Below the pieces are notes generated by a model. It did no database searches. It had not been told where the DNA came from and saw nothing but the letters and a program-made list of their open reading frames with translations. Source: CAYYYG01 sp964490875 (GTDB taxonomy: Bacteria; Patescibacteriota; Microgenomatia; UBA1406; GWC2-37-13). From it: a stretch of DNA of 64,000 bases. Positions 25,745 to 35,089 of this stretch are shown here, piece by piece (position 1 is the stretch's first letter; each line of letters begins with the position of its first letter). A program made the translations under genes and the position numbers. The DNA is taken from contig CAZBEF010000004.1 in assembly GCA_964490875.1 (NCBI GenBank), forward strand, positions 62,001 through 126,000, written 5' to 3'.

Positions 25745-25760
25745 AATTTTATATATTTTT

Positions 25761-25925
25761 AGAAAATCTGGTAGATTCTGCCGGTCGCTCCATTTCAAAA
25801 GTGCTCGCAATTAGTCTAATGTATTGGTAGTGTCACCGGTTTAGGTTAACCATGGTTCCCTCTCGTTCAGAACACTTGCTGCGCGCTTTCGAAACTGTTC
25901 GCTCCCGCCACCTACCAGATTTTCT
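25761..25925. repeat. 165-base element with 14-bp terminal inverted repeats, family 2
   Basis: The ends AGAAAATCTGGTAG (25761-25774) and CTACCAGATTTTCT (25912-25925) are perfect inverted repeats. The first 22 bases recur exactly at 23459-23480. Interior blocks AGATTCTG..GGTCG, AGTGCTCG and the CGCCACCT end block align with the region 46087-46243. No reading frame is convincing. It lies between two GT4 genes. Confidence 0.75.
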
Positions 25926-25962
25926 ATGATAAAAAGTTTATATTTTTGCTTTCCACGTTAAT

Positions 25963-27060
25963 TCAAATCTTGGTAAGTGTATTTATCATCGTATCAAAAT
26001 ATCGTTTCCAGGTAAATGAGGCGCTTTTTTCTAGGCCTTTTTGAATAAGCCGATTTCGTAAATCTACATCATTAAGCATGGTTTCGATGGCATGTTTTAT
26101 TGAGTCTGTCTGCCATGGGTCAAATAAAAGTGCGGCATCCCGGCCAATTTCTCCCAGAGATGAGCTATTGGAAAGAGCACAGGGGCAGCCTAGCTGCATG
26201 GCTTCTACTGCCGGATAGCCAAATCCTTCCCAAATAGATGGAAAAATAAAGAATAGACTTGATTGGTACAAGGCATAGAGTTCTTCATCGGAAATATAGC
26301 CGAGCCAGTGGATTTTTTTATTGTCGCCATACATCTGTTTTGTCTCTGTGTCCCATCCGGATTGTCCGACAATAGCTAACTCAACATCAGTTTCTATGTG
26401 AGTATATGCTTCAATAAGTTTTTTAATATTTTTTCTTGGTTCAATCTTTCCAACTGTCAGAATAAATGGTTTTTTCAGATGGAATTTTTTTAATGTAGCT
26501 TCTATTTTTTCCGGCGGCTGTTTCTGGGTAGTAACACCGGGGTAATTTACAACAATTTTATTTTCATCGTAACCCATGATAGTTATCAGATCATCTTTTG
26601 TCGAATTTGAGTCTACAAAAATAATGGAAGATTCTTTTTCAATCCATGAAAGTCGTTTTTCTTGTACCAGTTGAATTGTTGGATCAACAGTTTCCGGATA
26701 GCGTTTAAAGGTTAGATCATGCACTATGGTAGCTTTTTTAGCCTTCGCCGGCGGTTCTGTCCAGTCCGAGGAAATAAACCAGTCCAGTTTTCCTGTCATA
26801 TTTTCTACATTATATTGATGAAGATCGTTCCACAGTATCGCCAGAAAAAATGGGGGCAGATAACTGCGCGCAAACCGGTAACCGTTTGCTTTAATATCTT
26901 TAATGAGCCGAAGATCAGGCTGCCGGCGCAGAGCAGAGAGAAAGAAGACCCATTCATTTTGTGTCTCATGCGTTAGTATTGTATCGATGAGGCCTTTCGT
27001 AAAGCGTGAAACGCCTGTTCCTTCATAGACTACCTGCGATATATCAATTCCGATTCGCAT
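25963..27060 (-). CDS. GT4 family glycosyltransferase
   Basis: This 365-residue GT-B enzyme starts MRIGIDISQVVYEGTGVSRF. FILTVGKIEPRKNIKKLIEAY and PSIWEGFGYPAVEAMQLGCPCALS form the donor-binding half. The start at 27060 matches the family's MRIGIDxS opening and overlaps the preceding gene's end by 17 bases; an upstream in-frame start (27087) would add nine residues with no family match. It acts in surface glycan assembly with its two GT4 neighbours. Acceptor and donor are unknown. Confidence 0.92.
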   Translation of the reverse strand: MRIGIDISQVVYEGTGVSRFTKGLIDTILTHETQNEWVFFLSALRRQPDLRLIKDIKANGYRFARSYLPPFFLAILWNDLHQYNVENMTGKLDWFISSDWTEPPAKAKKATIVHDLTFKRYPETVDPTIQLVQEKRLSWIEKESSIIFVDSNSTKDDLITIMGYDENKIVVNYPGVTTQKQPPEKIEATLKKFHLKKPFILTVGKIEPRKNIKKLIEAYTHIETDVELAIVGQSGWDTETKQMYGDNKKIHWLGYISDEELYALYQSSLFFIFPSIWEGFGYPAVEAMQLGCPCALSNSSSLGEIGRDAALLFDPWQTDSIKHAIETMLNDVDLRNRLIQKGLEKSASFTWKRYFDTMINTLTKI

Positions 27061-28264
27061 GATTTTTCCGTATTGAACGGTAGACAACTTCTAATTGGTG
27101 GGAAATAGCGTTCCAGCTGTACTTTTTCTGAGCAAGTTCAAATGCATTTTTTCTAATCTGGTTATACAGTTTATCGTCGGTTAATATGGCAACAATTTTC
27201 TCAACGAATTCTTCTGGCTTATTGGCGGTGAGGGCATGAATTTTATCAGTCATCTTAAGTCTTTCGGCGCCGATTTTGGTAGATACAACTGGCAGCCCCG
27301 AAGCCATCGCGGCAAGAATCTTTAGATTTGTTCCTCCCGGGCCAAACACTGGAGCAATAAATAAAGTCGTTTCACGGTATAAATTGCGAACAGTGGTTAT
27401 ATCGTCGGGTGCTATATCTGTAATGGTAATATTCGGTGATTTATATTCGGAGAGCCGTTTGTTGGCGTTCTGTCCGGCGACAATAATTTCAACATTAGGC
27501 AGTTTTTTAATAAGAAGCGGATATATTTTTTCGAGCAGAAATACCGCCGCTTCGGTATTCTGCAGCCAGGAAAAGTTGCCGATAAAAAGAAGTTTTGGCT
27601 TTTCCAGTTTTTTTACTTTCAGCTCATCCACAAACATTTCATCACCAGCGCCATTGGGAATAACTGTGGGCTTTGGTTCGATATGCGGCACTAATTTTTC
27701 GATCATTTCCTGATCAAAATCAGAAACGGTAGCTACGGCTGTTGCTTTATTCCAATAAAACATTTCAGAAGATCTCAGTTTTAAGATATCCAAATAAAAT
27801 GGTACTCTCATGAAAAAAGGCAGAGAAGAGATAAAATGTTGATAGACCTTAAATTCGATTGTCTGTTCTACCAGAAGGATTGGCACGGAAGTATGAGGAA
27901 TGTGAGGCATGATGTAAAAAGTTTCTGCGTGAATAACATCAAAATGCTCGGTTTTCAGAAGTTTTTCTACCGTTTTCCGCGCTTCAACCGAATAATTTCT
28001 TACGATGAGAAATGGCAGAAACGAAAATATTGATTTGAAAATGTTGCCCGGCTGCCACGGTTTTTCAGCCCGTTTACACAGATAAATATCTTTACAATAA
28101 GATTCCAGATATGAGGCGTACTTTTTCTCCTTTTCATTTTTATAGAGTGCAATAAGTGTTATCTGATTGTTTTTGCTTAGATATTTAAGAAGGTTGAGTG
28201 TCCGAATCTGTCCACCAGATGCAGGCGGGTAGGGTAAGTACGGGGTCAGCATGAGAATTTTCAT
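27044..28264 (-). CDS. GT4 family glycosyltransferase
   Basis: This 406-residue GT-B protein has N-terminal TPYLPYPPASGGQIRTLNLL, a typical glycosyltransferase opening with the Gly-Gly acceptor loop. The C-terminal half has LLFIGNFSWLQNTEAAVFLL, FIAPVFGPGGTNLKILAAMA and SGLPVVSTKIGAERL. The GGTNLKILAAMA motif with its late Glu is the donor-site signature of the group that includes TuaC/WbpH-like enzymes. It overlaps the next GT4 gene, so translation is likely coupled. Confidence 0.92.
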   Translation of the reverse strand: MKILMLTPYLPYPPASGGQIRTLNLLKYLSKNNQITLIALYKNEKEKKYASYLESYCKDIYLCKRAEKPWQPGNIFKSIFSFLPFLIVRNYSVEARKTVEKLLKTEHFDVIHAETFYIMPHIPHTSVPILLVEQTIEFKVYQHFISSLPFFMRVPFYLDILKLRSSEMFYWNKATAVATVSDFDQEMIEKLVPHIEPKPTVIPNGAGDEMFVDELKVKKLEKPKLLFIGNFSWLQNTEAAVFLLEKIYPLLIKKLPNVEIIVAGQNANKRLSEYKSPNITITDIAPDDITTVRNLYRETTLFIAPVFGPGGTNLKILAAMASGLPVVSTKIGAERLKMTDKIHALTANKPEEFVEKIVAILTDDKLYNQIRKNAFELAQKKYSWNAISHQLEVVYRSIRKNHANRN

Positions 28265-28289
28265 AAGAAGTCACCAAAGCATTTCAATC

Positions 28290-29729
28290 TTATAATTTAA
28301 ACAGAGCAAATTTGTCGTTTTTGTATACGGCTTTGTACGTATCTTCTTCCTGAATTGATGCGATTTTCTCTGAATTCTGGGTAACATAATAAGAATACCC
28401 CATTTTTTTAAATTCGTCGAGGCTCATGTAGTCGGCGGGCGAACCTTTTCGGTCTGCAAGATATAATAGAGTTGTGTCGCCTAATCGATCGGTAATGATC
28501 TTATCGGTGGGGCTGGTGAATGTTTTTATAACACTGGCAATCTGAACCAAATCATCTGGATAATGATAAAATTCCTGCACTCGATAAAATGAAAAAGAAA
28601 AAGCTGCTACAAAAATTATTGTTAAAAATACATATGAAATTATAGAAGGAAGAAATTTTGATCTATTTTTATGAATGAAAGCTGCGCCCACACCGATGAA
28701 AATAGCTATCGGCGGAAGAATAAGTGTCTGATAATATTCATGCTGCAGATTTCCTCCTTGAAATGTGAATAAATATGCGGCTGCCGAGATCAGGATAATA
28801 TGCAATAAATAGTGGCGTGGTTTTACAATTAAACCCAAAACAAAGAAGAAAGCAAGGTAGCCACCAAAAACGATATTAGCCATCCGTTCATAAAAGATCC
28901 ATCGGAAAAAGGCAGGGCGGAAGAAAATATTCTTCATTCCCTCATAGGTGTTAACATGAGCAATAAGCCAGCTGCTTGCCGGTATTCCTTCGGGGTGAAA
29001 ACTAATGTAATACCGCCATAATATCAGTGGAATAAAGGCTAGAATAAAATATATATAGAAAGGAAGTTTTCTAAGTATATTCCAGCGGTATTTTCGGATA
29101 AAGAGGAAAAAAATTGTCAGAGCATAAAAAATAGTTGTCGGCTTTACAAGAAGAGATAAAGCAAAGCATGTAATTGACAAAACAAAGTATACTATCCCAA
29201 ACTCTTCATCTTTTTTTGAATAAAAATACATAAACAGAATTGCCATCATTGCAAATGAAAGGGCTGTTGTTTCGGGCAATATCACTCTGGAGAAAAATAC
29301 GAAAAATGGTAAAACAGAATAGGCTAGCGAGCCAATAACGGCAGCCGCCCGGCTATCTTCAATGAGCGCAAGATAATAAATTACAGCAATGATAATTAGT
29401 GAAAAGAATGCAGTTACGAGCCGGCCATAAATCTCCAGGGAAACAAAAGGAGCGGTTTTATACATCCAGGCGAAGATGGCATTATAGAGTGGGAATTCTA
29501 CCAGTCGTAATCCTTCCGGATTTTCATACCCAGTCTGTTCTTTCGATAAATCGTCGTATTGAGGTTTGAGAAGGTCAAAACCATTTCTCGTAAAGTTTCG
29601 TGCAACTGCGGCTGTATCTACCTGTCTCCATGAATGAAGATCTGCAAGCGGTGTGTTTATCTTATATAGACGAAACAAAAGCGCTATTACTAATATAAAA
29701 CCGAGAATAATATAATCTATTTTTTTCAT
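28290..29729 (-). CDS. polytopic membrane glycosyltransferase (GT39/GT83-like)
   Basis: This 479-residue protein has about 11-12 TM helices. The N-terminal loop LADLHSWRQVDTAAVARNF, with an acidic residue right after the first helix, matches the GT-C fold of PMT/ArnT-type enzymes, which use lipid-linked sugars outside the membrane. A soluble tail of about 90 residues follows the last helix (from about residue 390). It overlaps the upstream ligase gene by 4 bases. It would modify lipids or proteins of the envelope; the acceptor is unknown. Confidence 0.82.
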   Translation of the reverse strand: MKKIDYIILGFILVIALLFRLYKINTPLADLHSWRQVDTAAVARNFTRNGFDLLKPQYDDLSKEQTGYENPEGLRLVEFPLYNAIFAWMYKTAPFVSLEIYGRLVTAFFSLIIIAVIYYLALIEDSRAAAVIGSLAYSVLPFFVFFSRVILPETTALSFAMMAILFMYFYSKKDEEFGIVYFVLSITCFALSLLVKPTTIFYALTIFFLFIRKYRWNILRKLPFYIYFILAFIPLILWRYYISFHPEGIPASSWLIAHVNTYEGMKNIFFRPAFFRWIFYERMANIVFGGYLAFFFVLGLIVKPRHYLLHIILISAAAYLFTFQGGNLQHEYYQTLILPPIAIFIGVGAAFIHKNRSKFLPSIISYVFLTIIFVAAFSFSFYRVQEFYHYPDDLVQIASVIKTFTSPTDKIITDRLGDTTLLYLADRKGSPADYMSLDEFKKMGYSYYVTQNSEKIASIQEEDTYKAVYKNDKFALFKL

Positions 29730-31240
29730 GCTTTTTCTTTTGATGCAGCCTTATGCTTAATCGATCCTACAAATAATCCTGCAATAAGCCAAAAGGTATA
29801 AGCAACTTTCGAAGCTTCAAATACATCGATATAAGAAGCATTCAGCATCAGTCCAAACATTCCAAATAAGAATCCCAAATACAAAAGTTTTTCATTCTCC
29901 GGCAGTTTCTGAATACTTTTCCAGATAAACCAGGCAATAGAGAATAGAATATATAAGAACGCACCAGTACCGAACGCACCAAATTCGCCAATCCACCGTA
30001 AATAGTCATTATCTGTGGATTCTGTAATAGAAGAAGGTCCGGTCCCCAGTATTGGATTCTTCAAAAATGCTTTTACAGCTCGCGGCCATTCAACCTGAAG
30101 CCGGGTAGCAAATGAAATATCGGCGACTATAGTATTGGTCGAAGTCAATCCGGCAGATCGTGTTGCAAGAAGTTGTGCTTCTTCGGAGCTTGTGAGTATT
30201 TTATTAGACTGGGAAGCTTCTTTCCGGATTTCTTCCAGCAGTTTGTCTTTTAAAAGTTTATCAACCTGTCCCTGGTTTTCATTGGGGGCAATTGATATCT
30301 GGATATATGCAGTTCCGGCGGGCAATTCTTTTGATGTAATTTTTTGCGGCACGATTACTTCTCCCGTTTTATCGTTTACAAATATCTGTTTAATCTGAAC
30401 AGTCTTTAGAACCCGTTGTATTAAATCTTTTGAGATGAATGAACAGGAGATTGTTATCAGAACAATTATAATGAGGTGTTTAAATTTTTTAGTGAAAACA
30501 AGATATGAAAGCATGGAAATTGGGTACGAAACAAATGCAGAAATTCGAGATGCAGTGAGTGTCAGAACAAAAATTCCCATTGTGAGAATGGGATACATAA
30601 GCCATTTTTGATAATAAAAGAGAAGTCCGAGTGTCATCGGTAGAAGTAATACAAGATATGCAGCAAGGTCATAATGGCCTGCAAATGTAGAAGAGACACG
30701 TGCTTCTGGTGTGAGTCTCAACAGATGTCCTTTCGCAAACTCTGGATTCATCGTTTGTACGGCCGGCCAGCCAATAAATTTCTGTCCTAATGCATACAGA
30801 GCGACAAGAGTGAAAGCAGCAATTACTGCATTCAAATAAAATATGAGATCTTTTCTAGATTTGACTGTTGAAGATGCGATAAAGAACACAATCATGTACT
30901 CAACTCTCCGTGCGGCATGGAGAAATCCAAGATGCGGGTAAATAACCAATTTAGTGATGAAAGCATTAAATGCAAACGACAAAAACACCGCAACCCAGAA
31001 GATTATAAAAAGCTTCAGAAATCTCATGTTCAGCTCTATCTTTCGCCTCAAAATCTGAATTAAGAAGATAATAACCAGAAATCCAATGTAAAAATCTTCA
31101 GCGCGGATTGCAATGTATGTATAATCTATGATCCGGATGGGGAATTTCGGATATAAGGGAATTATAAAAATAAACCCTAATAGTAAGAATCTAATAAGAT
31201 TTTCGTCAATCCATTGAAGCGATTTTATAAGCTTGTTCAT
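29726..31240 (-). CDS. O-antigen ligase/polymerase-like membrane protein
   Basis: This 504-residue protein has about 10-12 TM helices. Its large extracytoplasmic loop (about 285-400) contains SFATRLQVEWPRAVKAFLKNP, ILGTGPSS and DNDYLRWIGEFGAFG, the Wzy_C/WaaL signature. It would join or polymerise lipid-linked glycans at the outer face of the membrane. It overlaps the upstream GT2 gene by 35 bases and the downstream membrane GT by 4, which indicates one polycistronic transcript. Confidence 0.87.
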   Translation of the reverse strand: MNKLIKSLQWIDENLIRFLLLGFIFIIPLYPKFPIRIIDYTYIAIRAEDFYIGFLVIIFLIQILRRKIELNMRFLKLFIIFWVAVFLSFAFNAFITKLVIYPHLGFLHAARRVEYMIVFFIASSTVKSRKDLIFYLNAVIAAFTLVALYALGQKFIGWPAVQTMNPEFAKGHLLRLTPEARVSSTFAGHYDLAAYLVLLLPMTLGLLFYYQKWLMYPILTMGIFVLTLTASRISAFVSYPISMLSYLVFTKKFKHLIIIVLITISCSFISKDLIQRVLKTVQIKQIFVNDKTGEVIVPQKITSKELPAGTAYIQISIAPNENQGQVDKLLKDKLLEEIRKEASQSNKILTSSEEAQLLATRSAGLTSTNTIVADISFATRLQVEWPRAVKAFLKNPILGTGPSSITESTDNDYLRWIGEFGAFGTGAFLYILFSIAWFIWKSIQKLPENEKLLYLGFLFGMFGLMLNASYIDVFEASKVAYTFWLIAGLFVGSIKHKAASKEKA

Positions 31241-32120
31241 AGGTGTTTATCAAATATTTGCTTCCGGTAATCTTCCCTAAAATTATGGCTATTAGCGCCT
31301 TGGTTTTCAGCATATATTGTAACATATTTACCTGCCAGAGCGGATAGTGCTTGCGGTAGAAGTACAGAAAGCCCTTAAATACCTGGATTACCGGATAACT
31401 CTTGCCGCCGCTAGAAGCCGAACCCAGATGAATAATTTTCGCATCAGGATAAAAAAATACGCGCCGTTTATTCTGTTTAGCCCGGTACAGCAAGTCAATT
31501 TCATCCATGTACATAAAGATCTTTTCATCAAATCCGTTAATTTCATCGAGATATTCTTTTTTCGTTAGAATACAGGCGCCGGAAATCCAGTCTACCTCTT
31601 TCACAGAATCTGGAGAATAGCGTGTCAGCCCCCAGTAGTCTCCTCTTAAAAAAAGAGCAGCAAATATCACAGGAAGCGTATAGAACGGTCCGCAGGAAGC
31701 CTGCGGAGTATTGTCGGCATTTAGGAGTTTTGCACCCAGAAAGTGAACTTTTTCTTCATTTTCTTTATAAAACTTTAAAAGTTTAGTTAGCGAATTGTCT
31801 AGCACTATAGTGTCAGAATTCAAAAGGAGAATATATTTACCGTGCGCTTGTTTAACTCCCTGGTTATTGGCGCGGGCAAATCCGGTATTCTCTTTATTTT
31901 CAATCAGAATAAAATTCTTGTGTTCTTTCTGGTAAGTGCGCAGCATCTCGATAGATCCATCCGTCGAGGTGTTATCTATCATAATAATTTCAAAGGTAAA
32001 GTCTGGATTAGATTTGTAGATGGAATCAAGGCAATCTTGAGTGACTTTTTTGGTGTTATAAGAGAGAATTACGATAGAAAGCTCTACATTGTCGGTAAAT
32101 GTCTGTTTGCCGGGCACCAT
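31206..32120 (-). CDS. GT2 family glycosyltransferase (rhamnosyltransferase-like)
   Basis: This 304-residue GT-A enzyme has LSIVILSYNTKKVTQDCLDS, MIDNTSTDGS, ENTGFARANNQGVKQAHG, LLLNSDTIV (DxD-like), and DWISGACILTKKEYLDEING followed by DLLYRAKQ. The WISGA motif is typical of WbbL-like rhamnosyltransferases. It is the first gene of the minus-strand polysaccharide cluster. A TATAAT box ends 7 bases before its ATG, so the message is predicted to be leaderless. Confidence 0.92.
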   Translation of the reverse strand: MVPGKQTFTDNVELSIVILSYNTKKVTQDCLDSIYKSNPDFTFEIIMIDNTSTDGSIEMLRTYQKEHKNFILIENKENTGFARANNQGVKQAHGKYILLLNSDTIVLDNSLTKLLKFYKENEEKVHFLGAKLLNADNTPQASCGPFYTLPVIFAALFLRGDYWGLTRYSPDSVKEVDWISGACILTKKEYLDEINGFDEKIFMYMDEIDLLYRAKQNKRRVFFYPDAKIIHLGSASSGGKSYPVIQVFKGFLYFYRKHYPLWQVNMLQYMLKTKALIAIILGKITGSKYLINTYEQAYKIASMD

Positions 32121-32127
32121 AGTCTAT

Positions 32128-32135
32128 ATTATAAT
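32128..32135. promoter_or_regulatory. shared bidirectional -10 element
   Basis: The self-complementary sequence TATATTATAATATA gives a perfect TATAAT on each strand (minus 32128-32133, plus 32130-32135). It sits between the divergent GT2 gene and the tRNA gene and is well placed for both. Confidence 0.55.
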
Positions 32136-32159
32136 ATAAAGATTAACGGAATAGGATAT

Positions 32160-32231
32160 GGCTGGGTAGCTCAGCGGTAGAGCACTCGTTTCATAAGCGA
32201 ATGGTCGGGAGTCCGATTCTCCCCCCAGCCA
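32160..32231 (+). tRNA. tRNA with CAU anticodon (probably elongator Met)
   Basis: The cloverleaf is complete: acceptor GGCTGGG/CCCAGCC (perfect), D stem GCTC/GAGC, anticodon loop TTCATAA, T stem GGGAG/CTCCC and discriminator A. The top pair of the anticodon stem is C-A. G1-C72 pairs normally and the anticodon stem lacks three G-C pairs, so it is not the initiator. tRNA-Ile2 (lysidine type) cannot be excluded. CCA is not encoded. The T loop TCCGATT has C in place of the second T. Confidence 0.92.
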
Positions 32232-32290
32232 CTAAATAGCTTATGGCCAATAGCTAATGGCTAACAGATTGTTTTTTTGTAAAATTAACT

Positions 32291-32908
32291 ATGAGTTCTC
32301 AAATGCCATCTACTTTTGTTCCAACAGAAGCATCACAAATTGCTCCGGGAATCTATAAAACATCAATCGATGGACTATTGTATATCAATAAATCACTTTT
32401 TCCAGATAATCGGGGATTCTTTAGTGAAATAGTTCGTCTTCCCGAAGTTGAGGCGGTAACTGGTGTAAAGTTTGATGTCCGCCAGGTTAACCACGCCCGA
32501 TCCGAACAGAATGTTGTTCGGGGCGTGCATGCCGAAGGCTGGAACAAATGTACTTTTATTACCCGGGGAAAAGCATTCTGTGCGCTGGCCGATGTAAGGC
32601 CGAATTCCAAAACATTTCTTGCGAAAGAGTACTTCCTTCTAGGTGAAGGGGAAGACGCACTTTCCGGTGTTTTATTTCTTCCTTCTGGAATTGGTAATTC
32701 TTTATGTGTTATTGAAGGTCCTGTCGATTATATCTATTTAGTGGATCGTTTGTATAAAGACCGGGATACTTCCGGCGATGCTGCAATTTCATTATTTGAT
32801 GCGGATCTGGCAATTGAGTGGCCGATTCCAAGGGAGCAAATGATTATTTCCCAACGCGATGCTAGCGCCATTACACTTCGTGAAAAAGCTCCTGAAAAGT
32901 TTAAGTAA
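32291..32908 (+). CDS. RmlC-like cupin epimerase (dTDP-sugar)
   Basis: This 205-residue protein has PDNRGFFSEIVR, then QVNHARSEQNVVRGVHAE with the catalytic His of the RGxH motif, a Lys in WNKCTF, DVRPNSKTF, and GNSLCVIEGPVDYIYLV with the active-site Tyr region. This matches dTDP-4-dehydrorhamnose 3,5-epimerase and relatives, which make dTDP-rhamnose or related sugars. It lies next to the polysaccharide cluster but on the opposite strand, so it may supply a donor for the GT2 enzyme. Other rml genes are not in the window. Confidence 0.85.
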   Translation: MSSQMPSTFVPTEASQIAPGIYKTSIDGLLYINKSLFPDNRGFFSEIVRLPEVEAVTGVKFDVRQVNHARSEQNVVRGVHAEGWNKCTFITRGKAFCALADVRPNSKTFLAKEYFLLGEGEDALSGVLFLPSGIGNSLCVIEGPVDYIYLVDRLYKDRDTSGDAAISLFDADLAIEWPIPREQMIISQRDASAITLREKAPEKFK

Positions 32909-32911
32909 TAT

Positions 32912-33619
32912 ATGAAAAGCGATATTGCTATCATAACAATCTCCTGGATCAGAACTCCGGAAGAACGGTCTGTTGTATTGGAAACACTGCAGAGTTTATC
33001 GCGGCTTCATGTACCGCTTGTAATTGTCGATAAAGGATCAGCAGCTGGGGATTTGGAAGTCATTTCACGGATGCCGAATGTCATCCTTTTTTCCGGCGTA
33101 GCAAATCATACGGAACAACTCAAGAAAGCTCATGTCGAAGGAGCTAAAATTGCCGACTATCTGTTTTATCTTCATACTGACAAATTAGATTTTGCACAGA
33201 ATACAGTTCAGAAAATGATTGATCGATATCGGTTGTTGCCGAAGAAAGGTGTTTTCATCCCGAGTCGAATGCATCAGACAATGTTGGCGTATCCAAAATT
33301 TCAGCGGATTTCGGAAGAATTTCTCAATTTTTTCATGAGTGAATACACCAAACAGGAAGAAGATTATTATGCCGGCCCCAAAATTATTCCTTCATCGCTT
33401 GTGAAATATCTTGATCAGCTTTCGGAAGATATTGGCTGGGGAATTGAAGCGTACGTGTATGTCATTGCCAAACGGCTGAATATGCCGTTTGATTTTATGT
33501 CCTTTGATATGGCGCCGCCTAAAGACGTCGATGATGAGGCGAAAACAAAGTCGTATCGTTTAAAAATAGTTGAATGGCAGATTAAAGGATATCTGAAAGG
33601 TCTCGAAGTTACACTGTAA
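32912..33619 (+). CDS. glycosyltransferase-like protein (GT-A fold suspected)
   Basis: This 235-residue protein has an N-terminal IAIITISWIRTPEERSVVLET, then VPLVIVDKGSAAGDLE and YLFYLHTDKLDF (a DxD-like position). This pattern resembles the nucleotide-binding half of GT2 enzymes. The C-terminal part (AGPKIIPSSLVKYLDQL, WGIEAYVYVIAKRL) also fits, but the match is weak overall. It starts 3 bases after the RmlC-like gene, which supports a role in surface sugars. It converges with rarA with no gap. Confidence 0.55.
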   Translation: MKSDIAIITISWIRTPEERSVVLETLQSLSRLHVPLVIVDKGSAAGDLEVISRMPNVILFSGVANHTEQLKKAHVEGAKIADYLFYLHTDKLDFAQNTVQKMIDRYRLLPKKGVFIPSRMHQTMLAYPKFQRISEEFLNFFMSEYTKQEEDYYAGPKIIPSSLVKYLDQLSEDIGWGIEAYVYVIAKRLNMPFDFMSFDMAPPKDVDDEAKTKSYRLKIVEWQIKGYLKGLEVTL

Positions 33620-34825
33620 TTATTTCCAATCTTCTTTGTAATATTTCTTCCCGACAAGATTCTTCGGCATATATTCTTGTTTAACTTTCTGTCCCGTCTC
33701 TTTTTCTACCTGCCAAGGATATCGAGTATGGCCTTTTCCATATCCGATATTTTTCATAACTTTATTGGACGGATTTCTTAAATGAAGCGGAATTGCCTCA
33801 AGCGCATTCTCATCGATATCTGAAAGCGCAGCGCTGATTCCTTCGGTTGATGCAATAGATTTTTTTGCTGAAGCCAAATATGTTGCGGTTTGCGCCAGAA
33901 TGAGTGAAGCCTCCGGCATTCCGATCATATGAACGGCCTGCATACAGGCGGTTGCCAGAACCAATGCTGTTGGCTGGGCATTGCCGATATCTTCGGAAGC
34001 AAAAATCACCATTCTCCGCGCGATAAATACCGGATCTTCGCCGGCTTTTATCATCCTGGCTAAATAATGAAGAGTGGCGTCTGGCTGGCTGCCGCGCATG
34101 CTTTTTATGAATGCCGAAATAGTGTCGTAGTGCCAGTCACCTTTTTTGTCGTAGTAAATTGCTTTCTGCTGAATTGCTTCTTCGGCCTTTTTAACGGTGA
34201 CATTTTTGCTGAGTGAGGCGGCTAACTCAACCGCATTTATAGCGGTACGTCCGTCGCCGTTTGAGAATTTAATAAAATGTTTGATTGCATCAGGATTCCA
34301 TGTATGAGTTGGATACATTGCCGTAGCCCGCTCGACAACTTTTTTGATATCTTTTTCTGTTAATGCCTGCAGAACATAAACCTGGCTTCTGGAAATGAGC
34401 GGTGCATTCACTTCAAATCCCGGATTTTCTGTCGTTGCACCGATAAGAGTAATCACTCCGCTTTCAACATACGGAAGAAATGCATCCTGCTGGGCTTTGT
34501 TGAAGCGGTGAATTTCGTCAATAAAAATTATCATCTGTTTTTTGTACAAGGTGTTCTGTTCTTCCGCCTGAGCCATTATTTTTTTAATTTCAGCGACTCC
34601 GCTTGTTACGGCAGAAAAAGGAATGAAGTCGGCATCTACGTACGAGGCAATGAGCCGGGCTAAAGAAGTTTTTCCGCAGCCGGGCGGCCCCCACAAAATC
34701 ATGGAAGTTATTTTTCCGGATTCGAGCATGGTGCGAATTGGTTTGCCTTTTCCTACCAGGTGTTCTTGTCCGATGAATTCGTCGAGTGTTTTTGGCCGAA
34801 GCCGTTCAGCAAGGGGAGTGGTCAT
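33620..34825 (-). CDS. rarA: RarA/MgsA, replication-associated AAA+ ATPase
   Basis: This 401-residue protein starts PLAERLRPKTLDEFIGQEHL. Walker A is GPPGCGKTSLARL, Walker B IIFIDEIHRFNKAQQDAFLP, and sensor 1 ATTENPGFEVNAPLISR. The C-terminal tetramerisation domain has YHARMIKAGEDP-like (here LARMIKAGEDPVFIARR), ASEDIG and LPLHLRN-like (AIPLHLRNPSNK) motifs. It acts at stalled replication forks and double-strand ends. The start codon overlaps the stop of the small Cys-rich gene (ATGA-type), so the two are translationally coupled. Confidence 0.96.
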   Translation of the reverse strand: MTTPLAERLRPKTLDEFIGQEHLVGKGKPIRTMLESGKITSMILWGPPGCGKTSLARLIASYVDADFIPFSAVTSGVAEIKKIMAQAEEQNTLYKKQMIIFIDEIHRFNKAQQDAFLPYVESGVITLIGATTENPGFEVNAPLISRSQVYVLQALTEKDIKKVVERATAMYPTHTWNPDAIKHFIKFSNGDGRTAINAVELAASLSKNVTVKKAEEAIQQKAIYYDKKGDWHYDTISAFIKSMRGSQPDATLHYLARMIKAGEDPVFIARRMVIFASEDIGNAQPTALVLATACMQAVHMIGMPEASLILAQTATYLASAKKSIASTEGISAALSDIDENALEAIPLHLRNPSNKVMKNIGYGKGHTRYPWQVEKETGQKVKQEYMPKNLVGKKYYKEDWK

Positions 34826-35076
34826 ATAATTTCATTTTGAAAAAGATCACACCCTGACAATACTGAGTTCATTGCCTGCCATCGTGCGTCTTCCTCAGGA
34901 TTCACTGAATTTGAAACTCGGATATTCGTTATTACTTGATTATGATGGGCGCAAAATCTATATGAGCAAGAGTAAGCAACAGCAAATATTTTACAACCAT
35001 CCTGAAAGCCAGTCTGCTCTACTCCAGTACATGTTAGATTTGCTCCGCTACATCTATCAATTTTTTGTTCAGCCAT
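34822..35076 (-). CDS. small cysteine-rich protein, function unknown
   Basis: This 84-residue protein has seven cysteines: KIDRCSG, NLTCTGVEQ, DGCKIF, YSCSYRFCAHH and LSGCDLF. The CSYRFCAHH stretch suggests a metal site. Reality is supported by a good promoter upstream (35090-35118), a 4-base overlap with the rarA start, and a cytosolic-protein-like composition. The + strand frame across the same bases (34872-35096) is taken as a shadow. No family is recognised. Linkage to rarA hints at DNA maintenance. Confidence 0.6.
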   Translation of the reverse strand: MAEQKIDRCSGANLTCTGVEQTGFQDGCKIFAVAYSCSYRFCAHHNQVITNIRVSNSVNPEEDARWQAMNSVLSGCDLFQNEII

Positions 35077-35089
35077 ATAAAGTAGTTTT

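Noticed and set aside
25745..25810. N-terminal extension of the GT4 gene
   Set aside because: It translates part of a repeat element that also occurs at 23459-23480.
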